Below are positions 9,961 to 22,640 of a stretch of 64,000 nucleotides of DNA, piece by piece. The stretch is taken from NCBI GenBank assembly GCA_029215795.1, contig JARDYH010000003.1:106359882-106423881 (forward strand). The letters are read 5' to 3'. The notes under the pieces are model-generated. The model worked only from the letters and a program-made list of their open reading frames with translations. It was not told the origin of the DNA and made no database searches. Origin of the DNA: Anniella stebbinsi. Its lineage: Eukaryota; Chordata; Lepidosauria; Squamata; Anniellidae. Both the position numbers and the translations under genes were made by a program. How positions within the stretch are numbered: the stretch's first letter is position 1; every line of letters starts with the position of its first letter.

Positions 9961-11901
9961 GCTAAAGGATTAGAATGCTAAAATACTACAGTACCTGGGA
10001 TCTAGATAATCAGTTTAATTTAAGTGTGCCTGGAGTTGTCCTATAACCATCCACTCAAGCACATTGCCAAGGAAGGTGGATATTATCCATCAGCCTGTAG
10101 TTGTTAACACCCTATTTATATCTATATCTGATTTTTAGCTATATCTGATTGGTAAATTTATTCCATAAAAGAGGTGGAGGTAAAAGAGCTAATTTGGTAG
10201 CTTACATATTACAGGAAAAATGGAGTGCAATTGCTTGAGCTGGGAGCCAGACATAATTTCTATTAAGTATATGTGGAAGGAATGCTTAGGAAAATTTTTC
10301 CAGATAAATCAGTGACTGGAACCTGGAGTCTCAGGCCTGCCAACACTGGTCACTTTTGTTTACATTCAATCTTACTCCATTCCAAACCCAGACACTTGAG
10401 TATGTAACAAACCTCTACCTATAAAACGGAAAGTATGTGTGCATCACGTATGTCCGGAAATGTTTACCCACTTCCAAATGAGTTAGAAACTTGATACAGT
10501 GATAGGTCTGGCTGTACAATGTACCAGAAAAATCTAAAAATACAAATTTTGGGGTTTTAAGTATTTTTAAAGAATTTAATAAAAACCTATGTTTATGCCT
10601 ACATTTCCCAGCATGCCGTGGACAGGAGTCCAGTCTTACTGGCCTTTGTTAGCCATTGTGAGTGGCTGCTGCGTGTCTTTTACAACCCTGACTCCTAAGG
10701 TTGGTCTCGAGCAGTCAATAAAAGGATAAACAACCCACATAAATGGGCTGCATCCATTTGCGGTGCCTCCTCCTACCCTCTGCATGACTTTGAGGGGCCA
10801 AACATGCTCAAAGGTGCTCTGTCGTGATATCGCTGTTTCCTCAGAATCTGGAGTAAGCAAGTGTGTAGCCTTTGCCCTTAAGAGGGAGGGAGGAAGGGGA
10901 TACACTCTGCGCATGCCCAGAAACAGACCTGACAAAGGGGGGGGAAGTGCCCGCCCCGGCCCTTCAGTACAGGCTCCTGATGTAGCACTTGGTGGGTCAG
11001 AAGCACAGGCCAAGGCAGTCCCAGCAGGATTGGCTGGAGTTGGGTTCGTCCACTGATAGCTGCTTACCTCCCCTCCTTGGCAATGCTACTCGATGTTCTA
11101 TTGAGGAGCAGCATTGGCAACAAGAGGATGTCTCAGAGGATGCAGGCATCTGTGGGCTGCCAAAGGCATGCTGGGAGATGTTGTACTGGCATGTAGAGTG
11201 GCTGATTTAAAATAAAGTATGGGTGAGCAAACCCTGACCTCTCACTGTCCTTGTTCTCCTACCTGACTTTCTCCAACTGCCACTAACCCTGCCCATCATT
11301 CCATTCTAGCCTCAGCTATATCAGTCAATCCTCCATTCACTGTTCTGTCTCAATGGTATAGCCAGGCTTTTACATAAAAATCATAAACTTCATTCAGAAA
11401 TCCACAGGGAGGGTGCCACAACCAAGATGGCCTGCTCTCCAGTTGTCTTCCACCACATCTTAGATGGTATTCAAAGAATAACACATTATTCAGGGACCTA
11501 GGCTTATGCCTACAACTCCCAGCATGCCTTGGGCATTTATCAAAGAAATGTCATAAACAAGCAATGCTGGGCATATCAGCTAGTTAAATATAAATAAAAT
11601 TGCTCAGAACATCTGTTATAAAACCAGTGCATGCCAATCTACAGAGCTAGCTTCAGAAGTCAATGTGAAAATAAATGTAAATTCTCCCCTAATGACATTT
11701 CTATAATTACACTGGCTTCCCATTTAAACAGAGCCAGTCCTACCTTTATGAGAATACAAGTAAACTTTAAATATTTTTATTAGAACCGCACTATTTAATT
11801 GATCGATATGCTAGTTAAATTAATGGGCAGAACAATCCTATGGGTGTCAAGGGAACGCACAAATGTTAGAGCACTCCAAAAATCATATGCTGTACTGAGA
11901 G
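9961..11901. other. Repeat relics and unique DNA
   Basis: No supported gene. The word cccagcatgcc occurs in direct form near 10609 and 11520 and inverted near 11165 (ggcatgctggga). This suggests remnants of foldback elements around 10590-11190. The overlapping frames at 10636-11210 lie in this material and have no recognisable domains. Confidence 0.35.
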
Positions 11902-12035
11902 ATGCCTGTGCATGATGAGACAGAGAAAAGTCCTACAAGTCCCAGCATTCCCGAGCCAGCCATGCTGACTAGGGAAGGCTGGGAGTTGTTGGATATATTT
12001 CTGTCTAAACATTCATAGGATTGCACCTTAAGTGA
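11902..12035. mobile_element. Hairpin MITE, copy 2
   Basis: Diverged copy of the 4092-4218 element: agacagagaaaagtcctaca on the left, cagcattcccgagccagcca in the core, and ctgtctaaacattcatagga ... ttgcaccttaag on the right. The left arm is more decayed. Confidence 0.65.
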
Positions 12036-14183
12036 GTTTCAGCTATTGGGCAATATAGACATTTACTGAATGCATAAAAATAAAATGAAATTTCTTTAAT
12101 CAGATGGCAAGACTAATTCTTGAAAGAGCTGAAAAAGGTCAGTTAGAGACTGTTGGTGACAGGACAGTGAGACTTAATGGTTGTTGGCTGAAGGGGGTTG
12201 CACTCAGAGCTGGGAAAAGAGACAGCCAGTCTGAGAGAACTCTACTGGAGGAAGATCTGAAATCCAAAGCTGGTGGCTGTGGAAAGCAAGAGGATTGGGC
12301 TGTGAAGACGTAATGAAGCTTCACACAGCAGGCAGGTGAGCCGGCACCAGAAAGATTCAGGCTAAGGTCTGTCCACAGGGAATTCCCAATAAGTGATCCC
12401 TGGGTGTCATCATCCCAGAAGTAACAGACAGGTTTGAAGACAGATGAAGGCTGATGTACAACATCTGTTCCTGGTTGGATAAGGCTGGATAGAGTGGAGT
12501 TTAGGGGAATTTGATCTGAAGGGGAAACTATTAAGAACATATTAACAGGAAAGACTCTCTTATTAAGAACAATAGCGAAAGTTATTTCATTTATTTAAGT
12601 AATCCCATTCTATTATTCGCCAAGTAACCCTCTATTCCCCGTGGTTTCGACTTCCCTTAACAAACCTTAGTTTGGGTGATCCTGTCTCTAGCAGTGGTGT
12701 TAATGCCATACCGATGCCTCAGTTACCAGGCTACTGAGACATACAAGGTACAGAGTTTATTTTGGCAGTAGCAGTTTTAGGGTTATCAGGTTTTATAGTT
12801 GAGAAGCCTTGTGGCAGGGGATTCCATAGACCTAAGCTTTGAAGTGTGAACAGGTACATGGTTTTCCTACATGGTTTCCCCACATTTGGAGCCATAGCTG
12901 GGATAAAGTTGTTCCTCAACACATATATAATGGAAGGGGGGACATAGCTTACAATCTTTCCAGAGGACAAAAACACACCCACCCTGTTTTTACCTAGCAG
13001 CAAAATGATGCGAATAAAAGCAGCAACAAAACAACCCCCACCCACCCCACCGCTCAATATCTTGTACCCATGCAGCTGTCAGGTGGAGAAAGAAGTATGT
13101 TTGCTGCAGGGGGTATTGCTTGTTTGTTACTGTTCTGGTTTTTAAAGCCTGGAAATGTGCATTCCAACACTTAGGGCCATGCAGAGCTGGTAATATGCCC
13201 AGGTCAGGTGGGAAGTGTGTGCCTCCCCATTTCAAAAAAGGAGGACATCATGGCCGCCCCAAGGGGGGCATGCCCACCAACTTGTCCGTTCTACATCACA
13301 CCTTCATATTAAACCTGTTCTACAATATCTCAATGTTGAATCAGAAATTAACATTTATTTTTAGTTGCTGTACAAATAGAAGCAACAACAATAGAACAGT
13401 CCTTCATCATTATCAAACATCATCATTATCATCATCATCACCCTCACGGTATCATCATCATCATCATTATTATCATTAAGAACTCTCATCATCATTGCCT
13501 CACCCTCCACTCCAGAGATTATGTGCCATGGAGAAGACTGAGGAAAGAGATGCAGTAAGGACAACCATCGCAACATAGGCACATCTATCCCAGCCCCGCA
13601 TGTGGCAAATGGCCCTCTGGAGCTTGTAGTCTGACCGTGGTCTTCACGACGGACAGCTTCTGCGCTGTTTCCGCAAGGCAGACTCCTTGCTTCTCGATGG
13701 GCTGCTTACGCTATGGAAGCAGTAGCATAAGCTAGGGGGGACCTCCTCGTCAGAGTGCCCCCTCACACTCATGGGCCCCACTGCCCCCCCTCTGCATAGC
13801 CCTGCCAACGCTAGGAACATTATAGCGCTGAAGAAAAAAGTGGGGTAAGTGCAAAGAAGGGGTGCGCAATCTGCAGACTCCAGCCCAATTTCAAAAGCCC
13901 CCTGCAAGCAACTAGTCCACACTTCTGGTAATCTATTCCTTTCTCAGTAGGTTGCTGGGTAGAGAGGAAGAAAGGACTGGGGGGAGGGACTGAGCAGGCA
14001 GGAGGGGGCAGAGCATGTCAGAAAGAGAAAGGATTGTCCTGCCTACTTTGGTTCTAGCCCCTCCCACCATTGTGCTCCCTGGCAGATTACCTAATCAGAA
14101 AAAAGATTCCCCACCTGTGGTACAAATGTCCGTGAAATAACAGGTCATTGTCGCGTTCTTTTAAAAGGCCACACAATTGCTTT
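12036..14183. other. Unique DNA with microsatellite and a hAT fragment
   Basis: No supported gene. A compound (ATC)n/(ATT)n tract occupies about 13406-13488. The stretch 13225-13345 (aaaaaggaggacatcatgg, ggggggcatgcccaccaact, ctgttctacaatatctcaat) matches the left part of the hAT-like element at 42475, so it is a fragment of that family. Confidence 0.4.
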
Positions 14184-14200
14184 TGCACTGGAATGGTATT
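14184..14200. repeat. Left target-site duplication of L1 copy 1
   Basis: TGCACTGGAATGGTATT, identical to 19873-19889. The two copies bracket the L1 and mark its exact limits. Confidence 0.9.
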
Positions 14201-14322
14201 TTTTTATATATATATAATATTTTATTTTTTCAACATAATACAACGTAAAACAACATAAAACACAATACATAACCAACATACCCCCCATGCACCCCTCCCC
14301 CCAGGAGACCTTCAATTATTCA

Positions 14323-17300
14323 TTATTCCTCTTTCCAAAATTGTAAAGACTCTTTTGAAGGTATTTGCCCCTTCCCCGTTCTTAATACATATTCCAAAAA
14401 GGGGCTCCATATTTCTCTAAAATCATTCTTACTGGACATTCCCCTCTTTATTTTCATTTTACACGTCAGCTTATCATTAAGTGCCATATCCCATATTTCT
14501 TTATACCATTCTTCTATAGTATATATCCCTTGCCCTTTCCAATTTTTAGCAATCATTATTCTAACAGGAGCCAGGAGGTTGTTTATCAGTTCTCTCTTAC
14601 TTATTTTCTCATTTCCTTTATCCCATATTGCTAGTAGAGCCAGCTTTGGGCTTAATTCCAGTTTACTTCCAATTATTTCACTTATTTCTTTGAACACCCT
14701 TTCCCAAAATTTTTGTACATATTCACAGCTCCACCACATATGAAAATAAGTTCCAACCTCCTGACATCCCCTCCAACAATTCTTAGACACTTTTTTATCT
14801 ATCTGATGAAATCTTACCGGTGCTAAATACCATCTCCATACTGTCTTGTAATAATTCTCCTTAATTCTAATCGACAACAGCTTTAACATTCTTGCATCCC
14901 ATATCCTCCCCCAGTTATATTCATTAATTTGTTCCTTTTCATCATCTTCCCAAATCTTTTTAATAATTTTAAGAGAGTCCTGATAATCATCTTCCTCTAT
15001 CAATATTTTGTATATCTCGCTGGTCAAACCTTTTCTAATTTTAGTTTCTTCCTTCCTTCCTCTTAATTCAATTAAATCTTCAAATCTTGTATTATTTCTA
15101 CATTTCTTATTTTCCATTTTCCATTCCTGTGTCCATTTTTCCAATTGTAAACATTTGAACCAAGCTATCTTTTGTCCTTTTAATAACTCTCTAATTTGCT
15201 CCTTATCTATCATTCTTTCCATCCAGTTCCTTAACTTAATAATTCCCTGATCCTTCAGACTCCCTTCCAACTCTACTTTTAAAGTCCTTGGGAAGTTTCC
15301 CACTACTACCACTGGGGCGAGTGGAGAGTCTCCTGATATGAACTTTCCTTTAACTTTCTCCCAGATCTCTAAAATATTTTTCAGCAACGGGTTGTCCAGT
15401 CCCCTCAAATCTTCCTTTTGAATTTTAATTAAAAAAATATTTTGCAATTTAAAATCTAGTTCCCCTGTTTGCGTTTCTAACCATTCTAAATCTTCCTCCC
15501 CTAGTATACTATTTATGACATATCTTAACTGATTAGCAATATAATAATTCTTTATATTTGGAAGTCCCAAATCTCCTTTCTTTTGTGTTTTATACCATAA
15601 CCCTTTATTAATCCTAGCTCTCTTATCTCCATTGCAATAAGCGTTAATCATATTTTGCCAGCTCTTTAACTCTACTTCCGATATTTTAATCGGCAGCATT
15701 CTAAACAAAAAATTAATCTTAGGTAATATCTTCATTTTAATAACCGCTATTCTACCAAACCAAGAATGTTTTAATTTTCTATATGCCTCTAACTTTTCCC
15801 CTACCTGTTTTTTCAAACTTGCAAAATTAATTTCCTCTAACCTATCTAAATCTTTTGCAATATTAACTCATAAATAACGTCCTATATTTTTAAGCCTAAG
15901 ACCTAACTTAACTTTACACTCCTCCAACTCCTCCTTGTTATAATTAAATAACATCATTTCTGACTTCCCCCAATTAACTTGTAAACCAGTAATCTCCCCA
16001 AATTCTCTCAAATGCTTCTTAACCACCTCCCCACTCTCCAGGGGATCTTCTAATGTCAATAGTGTATCATCCGCAAACATATTCATTTTAATCTTCTCCT
16101 TCCCTCCTATCCCCTTCAATCTTACATCCTCCCTTATAACATTTGCCAAAATTTCTATCACGATCACTATTGTGAATAAGATCGGTGAAAGTGGACATCC
16201 TTGTCTAGTTCCTCGAGCTAGTGTAATCTGTTGTGTTAACCCATCATTAACCATTATTTCTGCTTTATTATTTTTATACAGCTGATCAATTACTCCCATG
16301 AATTTATCTCCAAGCCCAAATGTTTTTAAAATTGTTTTAAGTGCTGGCCATTCCACGCAATCAAAGGCTTTGAATATATCCAATGCTAACAAACCTGCTT
16401 TTAAATTCCTTTTTTAAATAATATTAATTATATTTAAAACTCTTCCAATTAGATTAGGCATTTGCCTTCCTGAAATAAATCCACATTGATCTTTCCTAAT
16501 ATATTTATATATAAACGTGCCCATTCTTTTTGCCATTATTGCCGTAAAAATTTTTGAGTCTTGATTTATTAAAGATATTGGTCTATAAGATGCTGGATCC
16601 GTCAAATCCTTTCCTGGTTTCGGGATTAATATAATCAAAGAATGATCCCACAATGGCGGGGTCTTTCCTCCTTCTATTATACTGTTAAATAATTTTTTTA
16701 ATCTTGGTATTAAAATTCCTCTAAAAATCTTATAATATTCCGGCCCCAAACCATCCATTCCCGGAGATTTCCCTCCTTTTAATTTATCAATAATTCCTTC
16801 TATTTCTTTCTCAGTGACCAATCCTTCCATATAATCCCTATCTTGCCTCTGTAATCTTATTTTCCAATTCCTCTCTACATATTCCAATACCTTAACCTGT
16901 GGACTCCTATCCGACGTATATAATTCTCTATAAAATTCCTGAAATATATTTAATTTATCCTTCATTGAATTACTACTTTCCCCTGTCTTATCTCTAATTG
17001 TCCCTATCATATTCTTAGCCTTTTCTGACTGAGTGGACCTGGCCAGCATCTTCGAATTTTTATTACTATATTCAAAAAAACCCTCCTTAAATATAGCAAA
17101 TCCCTTTGGACTTGTTCTAACTCTTCTTTCTCTAATTCCTTTTTCTTAGCTTGAATTTGGGCAAATAGGCGTTTATCTTTTGTCTCTCTTAGCTTCTCCT
17201 CTAAATCCCTTACCTCCTTTTCAATCTTTTTATTTTGTGCTTCCTGTTGTTTTCTTAGGGTACACATTTCCCTAATACAAATCCCTCTTACCACTGCCTT

Positions 17301-18170
17301 CATAGTGTCCCATATTAACCCTTGCGAGTCTGACTCCGTTTCATTGATCTCCCATATTTCCTGCATTTCTTTTTTTATTTTTCCCACTATATTTTTATTA
17401 TTTAATAACCTTATATCCATTCTCCATCTCTTAGCTTGTCTATAATCCTTCTTCATTTTAATATCCGTCGTCATTAATGCGTGATCGGTGACCTTAATTA
17501 CCCCAATAGCACAGTCTATAAGTTTAGACATCATATTCTTTGACACAAAAATAAAATCAATCCTAGAATAACTCTTAAACCTAGGTGAGTAGAAGGTATA
17601 TTTCCTTTCTTCCCCTTTTAACACTCTCCAAACATCCAGTAGTTCTTTTCCCTCCATTAATTTGCTTAACCCCGTCTTCCCACCACTCTTAAGATCTCTT
17701 AATATATTATCCCTATCTTTCCCTTTATCTATTACCATATTAAAATCACCTGCCATCACAATGTTCTTTTTACCCACTTCTCCCACCGCATCAAAGACTT
17801 CATCAAAGAATTCCATTTGTTTTCCATTTGGAGCATATACATTAATCAATATATATTCCTCCTCCCCCACCATGCAAAAAATTATCAGAAATCTTCCCAC
17901 TTCATCCTTCTTCACCCTTTGTATAGTAATACCACATTTTTTTGAGATTATTATCGCTACACTCCTTGCTTTAGAAGTACTAAAAGACTTTTCATAAACG
18001 CCCACATCCCTCATCCGAAGCTCATTTACACCCTCCTTTTTTTGATGAGTTTCCTGCAAAAAAATTACATCTGCTTTCTCTTTTTTTAATAACATTTCTA
18101 TTCTCTTCCTTTTTATAACAGTTCCTAGCCCTTTAACATTTAAAGTTGCAACCCTTAATTTATTTTCCAT
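14323..18170 (-). pseudogene. L1 ORF2 (endonuclease/reverse transcriptase), three lesions
   Basis: Starts MENKLRVATLNVKGLG at 18170. The apurinic-type endonuclease shows its expected residues: N in TLNVKG, E in LQETHQ, D/N in GDFNMV, D in SRIDFIF and DH in VTDHALM. The RT follows with SPGMDGLGPEYYK, SYRPISLINQD, motif A DIFKAFD, motif B RGTRQGCPLSP and motif C FADDTLLT. The C-terminal part holds a CCHC-like knuckle (CWRGC ... H ... C, near 14.75 kb). Lesions: a one-base frameshift, most simply in an A7 run at about 17074-17080; an in-frame TAA at about 16414-16416; and an in-frame TGA at about 15868-15870 in place of a Gly codon. All other parts are in one frame. In the family this protein nicks target DNA and primes cDNA synthesis. 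Confidence 0.92.
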
Positions 18171-18415
18171 CTCTTCCTTTCACACAAATCTCTAAATTGG
18201 TCTCCCTCTGTGACACACATACCCCCCTCCCTTACCCTCCCTCCTCCCTTACCCCCCATCTTCACTCCCCTCCTCATCAGACCTTTCTGGGCAATGGCCC
18301 CAAATATTTTAGAACTCTTCAGGGGGGGGGGAGAAGCAACCCAACAATCCCGGAGGACAATCCGACCCTCCCCTCCCTTCTAATCTCTTCTTATCCCTAT
18401 TACATTAATATTTCT

Positions 18416-19447
18416 TTATTGACTACTACCTCCTACAGCGCCTTCATCCTGCTTTGTTTCTCCAACATCTGTGGGATCAACTAAACCCAGCTTCTCCAAA
18501 AGATCCATCCCTTGCTCACATGATGTTATTCTATGTTGTTTCCCTTTCCACATAAATCTCAAAAAGACTGGATACCCCCAACTATATGTTACCGACCTCT
18601 TCCGCAAAGCCACTGTACACAGTCTAACACTCTTCCGCCACTGCACGGTTTGAGGGCATAGATCCTGATAAACCTCGATTGGTGTTGCTTGTAGCATCAG
18701 CTGGCCTTGACATTTAATTGCTTGCATTAACTTTTCTTTCTTGCAATAGTTGGCAAATTTAACAATTATATCCCTTGGGAGCATCCCCTTCTTCTTGTAG
18801 CCCGCTCTGTGGATCCTCTCGATATCAGCCATCTCCCAAGTTTCCTGGGGTTCCACTTCCTTAATCCATGCCAAAATTGTGTCTCTTAAAGCTTTAGGAT
18901 TCTCCCCCTCTTGCTCTTCAAAAGATCTAATCCGAATGTTCACTCTCCTGTATCTATCTTCCAGGGCAATTAAACGCAAGTCCATCTCCTTCAAATGCTC
19001 CCACTGCTGCTTGCTATCTTCCTTCAGCTTCCCAGTCTCCTTCTCCAAATTCTCCATATTTTCCACCACAGTTTGAAGGCCTGTCATAAATTCAATCTGT
19101 GAGTCCTTAATTCTTTGCATTAATCTTTCCTCCTGCATCTGCAAGGCCATCTCTAACACCTTCTGAAATTTGTCCATTAAATCATCTGATGTCCCTGCTT
19201 GCTCTTTGGCCGCTTTAGGAACTGCACTTGGCTTGCTTCCAGATTTAGAACTTCCTGAATGACTTGGAGAGACTTTTCCTTTGTCTGAAGGCTGCACCCT
19301 GTCCGCCATTACTGCACTAGTAATTCTGGTGAGCCGATGCCAGTTCCTATCTGAGGGATGATCTTTCGACAGCCTACTCCAGGCGGGGGCACTGGACTTT
19401 TCACCTTTTTGCTTTCTTTTCATAAAGCTAAACTCATAAATCCGCAC
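18416..19447 (-). CDS. L1 ORF1 protein (nucleic-acid chaperone)
   Basis: Up to 343 residues, uninterrupted. The start is uncertain: the first Met (MRIYEF) or a later Met (MADRVQPSDK, about residue 47) could be used. After a Ser/Lys-rich N-terminus there is a heptad-rich coiled coil (about 90-165; LMDKFQKVLEMALQMQEERL, METGL-type spacing, KLKEDSKQQWEHLKEMDLRL), then an RRM-like part (RRVNIRIRSFEEQEGENPKA), then the C-terminal domain with ADIERIHRAG, PRDIIVKFANYCKKEKLMQA and the conserved basic tail. In L1, ORF1p trimerises through the coiled coil, coats L1 RNA and acts as a chaperone during reverse transcription. It lies 5' of ORF2 on the same strand. Confidence 0.88.
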   Translation of the reverse strand: MRIYEFSFMKRKQKGEKSSAPAWSRLSKDHPSDRNWHRLTRITSAVMADRVQPSDKGKVSPSHSGSSKSGSKPSAVPKAAKEQAGTSDDLMDKFQKVLEMALQMQEERLMQRIKDSQIEFMTGLQTVVENMENLEKETGKLKEDSKQQWEHLKEMDLRLIALEDRYRRVNIRIRSFEEQEGENPKALRDTILAWIKEVEPQETWEMADIERIHRAGYKKKGMLPRDIIVKFANYCKKEKLMQAIKCQGQLMLQATPIEVYQDLCPQTVQWRKSVRLCTVALRKRSVTYSWGYPVFLRFMWKGKQHRITSCEQGMDLLEKLGLVDPTDVGETKQDEGAVGGSSQ

Positions 19448-19872
19448 CCCTCACCTAAATCTTAGCTGCCACCCTCAGATATCCTCTCCGTTCTTATCAA
19501 ACAAAAACGTTTTGGCTTCTAACACTTTAGGCTGAAGGTTAAATGTCTCTTTTCCCACATATAATTGCTTCAGTCTCTCCCTCCAGTCTTATCCATCAGC
19601 CTTACTTCTTCCAATTAAAATCCATTAATTATCGTCACTGGTCGCCTGCCAGGGCTCCCGATCTGTTTTTAGTTTCGCTTTTCTCTCTGCTGATACAGCA
19701 GCTATCCAGCAGCTTCCTTCTCCACAGATACAGCAAAGCTTCTGGACCCAATATGAAATTTTTAATCAACAATCCATCCTCTCCAAATAGGGATTTTATA
19801 ATTATTTCGGTCGCTTCTTAACGAGAGCGAGAGAGTTCCGACTCTACTCCATGTCCGTTAGGTCATTCCCCC
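19448..19872 (-). promoter_or_regulatory. L1 copy 1 5' UTR / internal promoter region
   Basis: Non-coding stretch from the right target duplication to ORF1. Retained 5' UTRs of L1 normally carry the internal Pol II promoter. Function here is inferred only from position. Confidence 0.5.
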
Positions 19873-19889
19873 TGCACTGGAATGGTATT
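19873..19889. repeat. Right target-site duplication of L1 copy 1
   Basis: TGCACTGGAATGGTATT, identical to 14184-14200. The word actggaatggtattgtac then recurs immediately at about 19892, so the target itself was a short tandem repeat. Confidence 0.9.
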
Positions 19890-20089
19890 GTACTGGAATG
19901 GTATTGTACAGAACAGTTCACTGAATGGCAGGGATACTGGGGCTGAAGAGAGCACTATTAATCTGAAGTGATGTCATAGGAATTACCTATGCAATCCGCA
20001 TGACTAACATATATACCAGTTCTCATGAAATCAGCTAGTAACTGCAGGTGAAGAGGAAATTACATAAAATATCTCTCCACATTTTCATT

Positions 20090-20430
20090 TCAATGTACAG
20101 AGCCAAATCCAATACAAATGGGAGATTATTGAGCTTATTTTATACATACCCCACAATGGATGGCCCCAGCAGGTAAGAAGCGCAAGGTGGGGGAGGGACA
20201 GGGAGGAGGGAGTTAGGCCCCCACTCGCCCCCTGCCGCCATTTTCCCCATAGACTTGCATTGCGGGAAAGCTTTCTTTCCCCCAATGCAAGCCTATGGCG
20301 AAAATGGCGGCTGATCCAAAAACCGGACCTCCGATTTTTGGATCGGGATCGGATATGATATGATCCAAGGGACCTCTGATTTTGTCCTGGCCAATCCAGG
20401 ACAATCTCGGAGGTCCCGATCCAGGTCCCT
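20090..20430. mobile_element. GC-rich foldback repeat
   Basis: The core at about 20235-20311 is a hairpin: cgccattttccccatagact and tgcattgcgggaaag pair with ctttcccccaatgca and agcctatggcgaaaatggcg. It is followed by further short inversions (gacctccgatttttggatc, ggaggtcccgatccaggtcc). No coding capacity. Probably a MITE, but ends and target duplication are not clear. Confidence 0.5.
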
Positions 20431-22011
20431 ACTTAGAATGTTAAAATTCAGAAACATATCCTGTGACTACAGTTATATTTAGAATCTACATATAACTTCA
20501 ATCACGGGACATGTTGCCTAACGTTTGTGAACTCATTGATTAGGGTTCTACTGAACTTGCTAAATTGGTTTGCTGACACCGCTGGATTGGTCTGATAACA
20601 TAAATTAATTGTTTGCATGACCACAGTATTGCAAGATACACAGAGGGAGCACAATCTGAACCAATTAGCTCTAGTTGTGTTTATTTATGATGAAGTGACA
20701 TTTAGGTTTTACTGAAGGACTTCCTGATCGACATACTCCAGGACAGTATGCTGGTTCCATTCATGAAGGCTCAGGTCTCAGTTCCATCCAATGATCAGTG
20801 GTCCAGCCACCATCCTACTACAGATAAGGTAATAAATAAATACATAAATAAACACAGATTCTCAGGAAGGTCATTGATCCTTCACCATGGTCTACACACA
20901 GCCCTTTTTCTCATCAGACCAAGCCAGAGGGAACCAGTTAATTTGGGAACCAGTTAATACTCAGAGTCCTATTTGGGATTCCCTCTCCCACATTGTCTAC
21001 AAAGATGAAAGAGGCAAGTACATGCATGGGTTGCTACATTCTGAAGCAATTTAAATGATGCTTTGTACATCTGCTTTTCAAAGGAGTGGGCGGAGAACCA
21101 ACCATTCTGATCATGAGTGTCATTTCCAGTCATTTCCACAGACAACATTTGGTTCTTATTATCAAAAGATAACCACACTAGCCTAGCAGGAAAAGAACAA
21201 AACAGAAAAAGGGAAACAAGACCATTCAAACTGCCATAAGCAGCATTCCTTAGATATGCATCATTCAAAAAACATTTGTTACTGAGAATTTCAGAAACAT
21301 CTGTAATTTTTTATTTTGCATGTCAAAGTACATTTTATGTCTTGTTTCCTCTTTATTATCAGGATTAACAAAACATTAAAGTTTGCTTTAATAACACATA
21401 CACATACGCACAATAACACCCAGGGAATTTTAATGCTTTGAATCTAGAAGCGCAATAAACACCACCAATTGACATCAAGACCATGCTCATCAAGGAGAAT
21501 GAACAAACAATACAAAATTTCTGCGCTTCTTCTATATTTTCACAGAATCACAACATACATCCAGTCCTGGCCGTCAGGTTACCAACTGCTGGGCAATAGC
21601 ATTAGGATGCCCTCCATTTTAGATAACCAGCCATTTTGAAGTATGTTAATGAACACATATATGAAAATTAATTCTGGATTATATTAGTAACACAGCATTT
21701 TTTATTTATTTATCAGTGCAACAAATACATCCATGTTTACATACACAAACAAACTTACTCCAGGCCTTCTTGAATGAAGCTGGTTATTTGAATCCTGTTC
21801 AAATTGAGTTGAGGTCTGTTTTTGAAATGGATACAGCCTTGGTGAGAATGCCGTGCTGGGAACTGGACACAGGGATTTTGTCCCAGTTTGTCCCTGTTCT
21901 GTCAACAACATTCAATACCATCAACCATGGTATCCTTGTGGGACACTTGGCCAATATGGTTGTGGTTCCTGGCTTTGTTTTTTTTTTTTAAAAAATGTTA
22001 TGATCTATTCA

Positions 22012-22056
<45 letters not shown>

Positions 22057-22640
22057 TGTTTCATCTGAGTTTTGTATACACACAATGGGTGGAAAGGGGA
22101 GTTAAAATGGGTCAAATAAAATAAAGAAATGTGTATGCCATGCTTCTGGTACAAAACATCATTCTGTTGTGCTTCAGTTTGAGGGATTAAACAGAAAGGA
22201 GGAACAGCTGAGCCTGGGAGAGTTTAGGAGTGGCCCTTCATGGGAATAGGCAGAAGCTAGCTGAAGGCCAATGCAGCTTACAACAATTCCTAATCACCAC
22301 CATCCCCCTAAAAGACATGCCAGAACTCAGAAGCGACGCTGGAAGCAACTATTGTCCTTGGTGCCTTGTCTTTGTTGCTTGCATACCACCTCCTTGATCT
22401 TGCCTGGGCATATCCTGACCTTGGACCGGACCCTGACTACTCTTTGACGCTTTCATGGACCCAGTTTTGATTGACCCAGCTTCTGACAGATACTTTGGCT
22501 TTCGACCACAGACTGTTTATTGATGTTTCCCTCCTGTTTATCGAGTTTAACACCACTGATTTATGACACATTCAGGGATGCTTAGAATATTTAAACATTA
22601 CTATTTTGTAAAAACTGCAATATCAAACAAGGAGACAGCA
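20431..22640. other. Mostly unique DNA with (ATT)n
   Basis: No supported gene. A perfect (ATT)n tract lies at about 22014-22054. Frames here show no recognisable domains. Confidence 0.35.

Larger units (their letters stand above)
14201..19872 (-). mobile_element. Full-length L1 LINE (copy 1), 5.67 kb
   Basis: A minus-strand L1 with every part in order: 5' UTR of about 425 bp (19448-19872), ORF1 (18416-19447), a short inter-ORF gap, ORF2 (14323-18170, broken), a short 3' UTR and an A-rich tail (AAAAAATAAAATATTATATA type) at 14201-14240. A perfect 17-bp target duplication flanks it. Length and layout fit a complete vertebrate L1 made by target-primed reverse transcription. ORF1 is open; ORF2 has one frameshift and two stop codons, so this copy cannot make a full ORF2 protein as it stands. 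The few lesions and perfect duplication suggest a fairly recent insertion. Confidence 0.93.

Noticed and set aside
10636..11056. Host gene at 10.6-11.1 kb
   Set aside because: Overlapping frames on both strands have no domain, and repeated cccagcatgcc words suggest transposon remnants.
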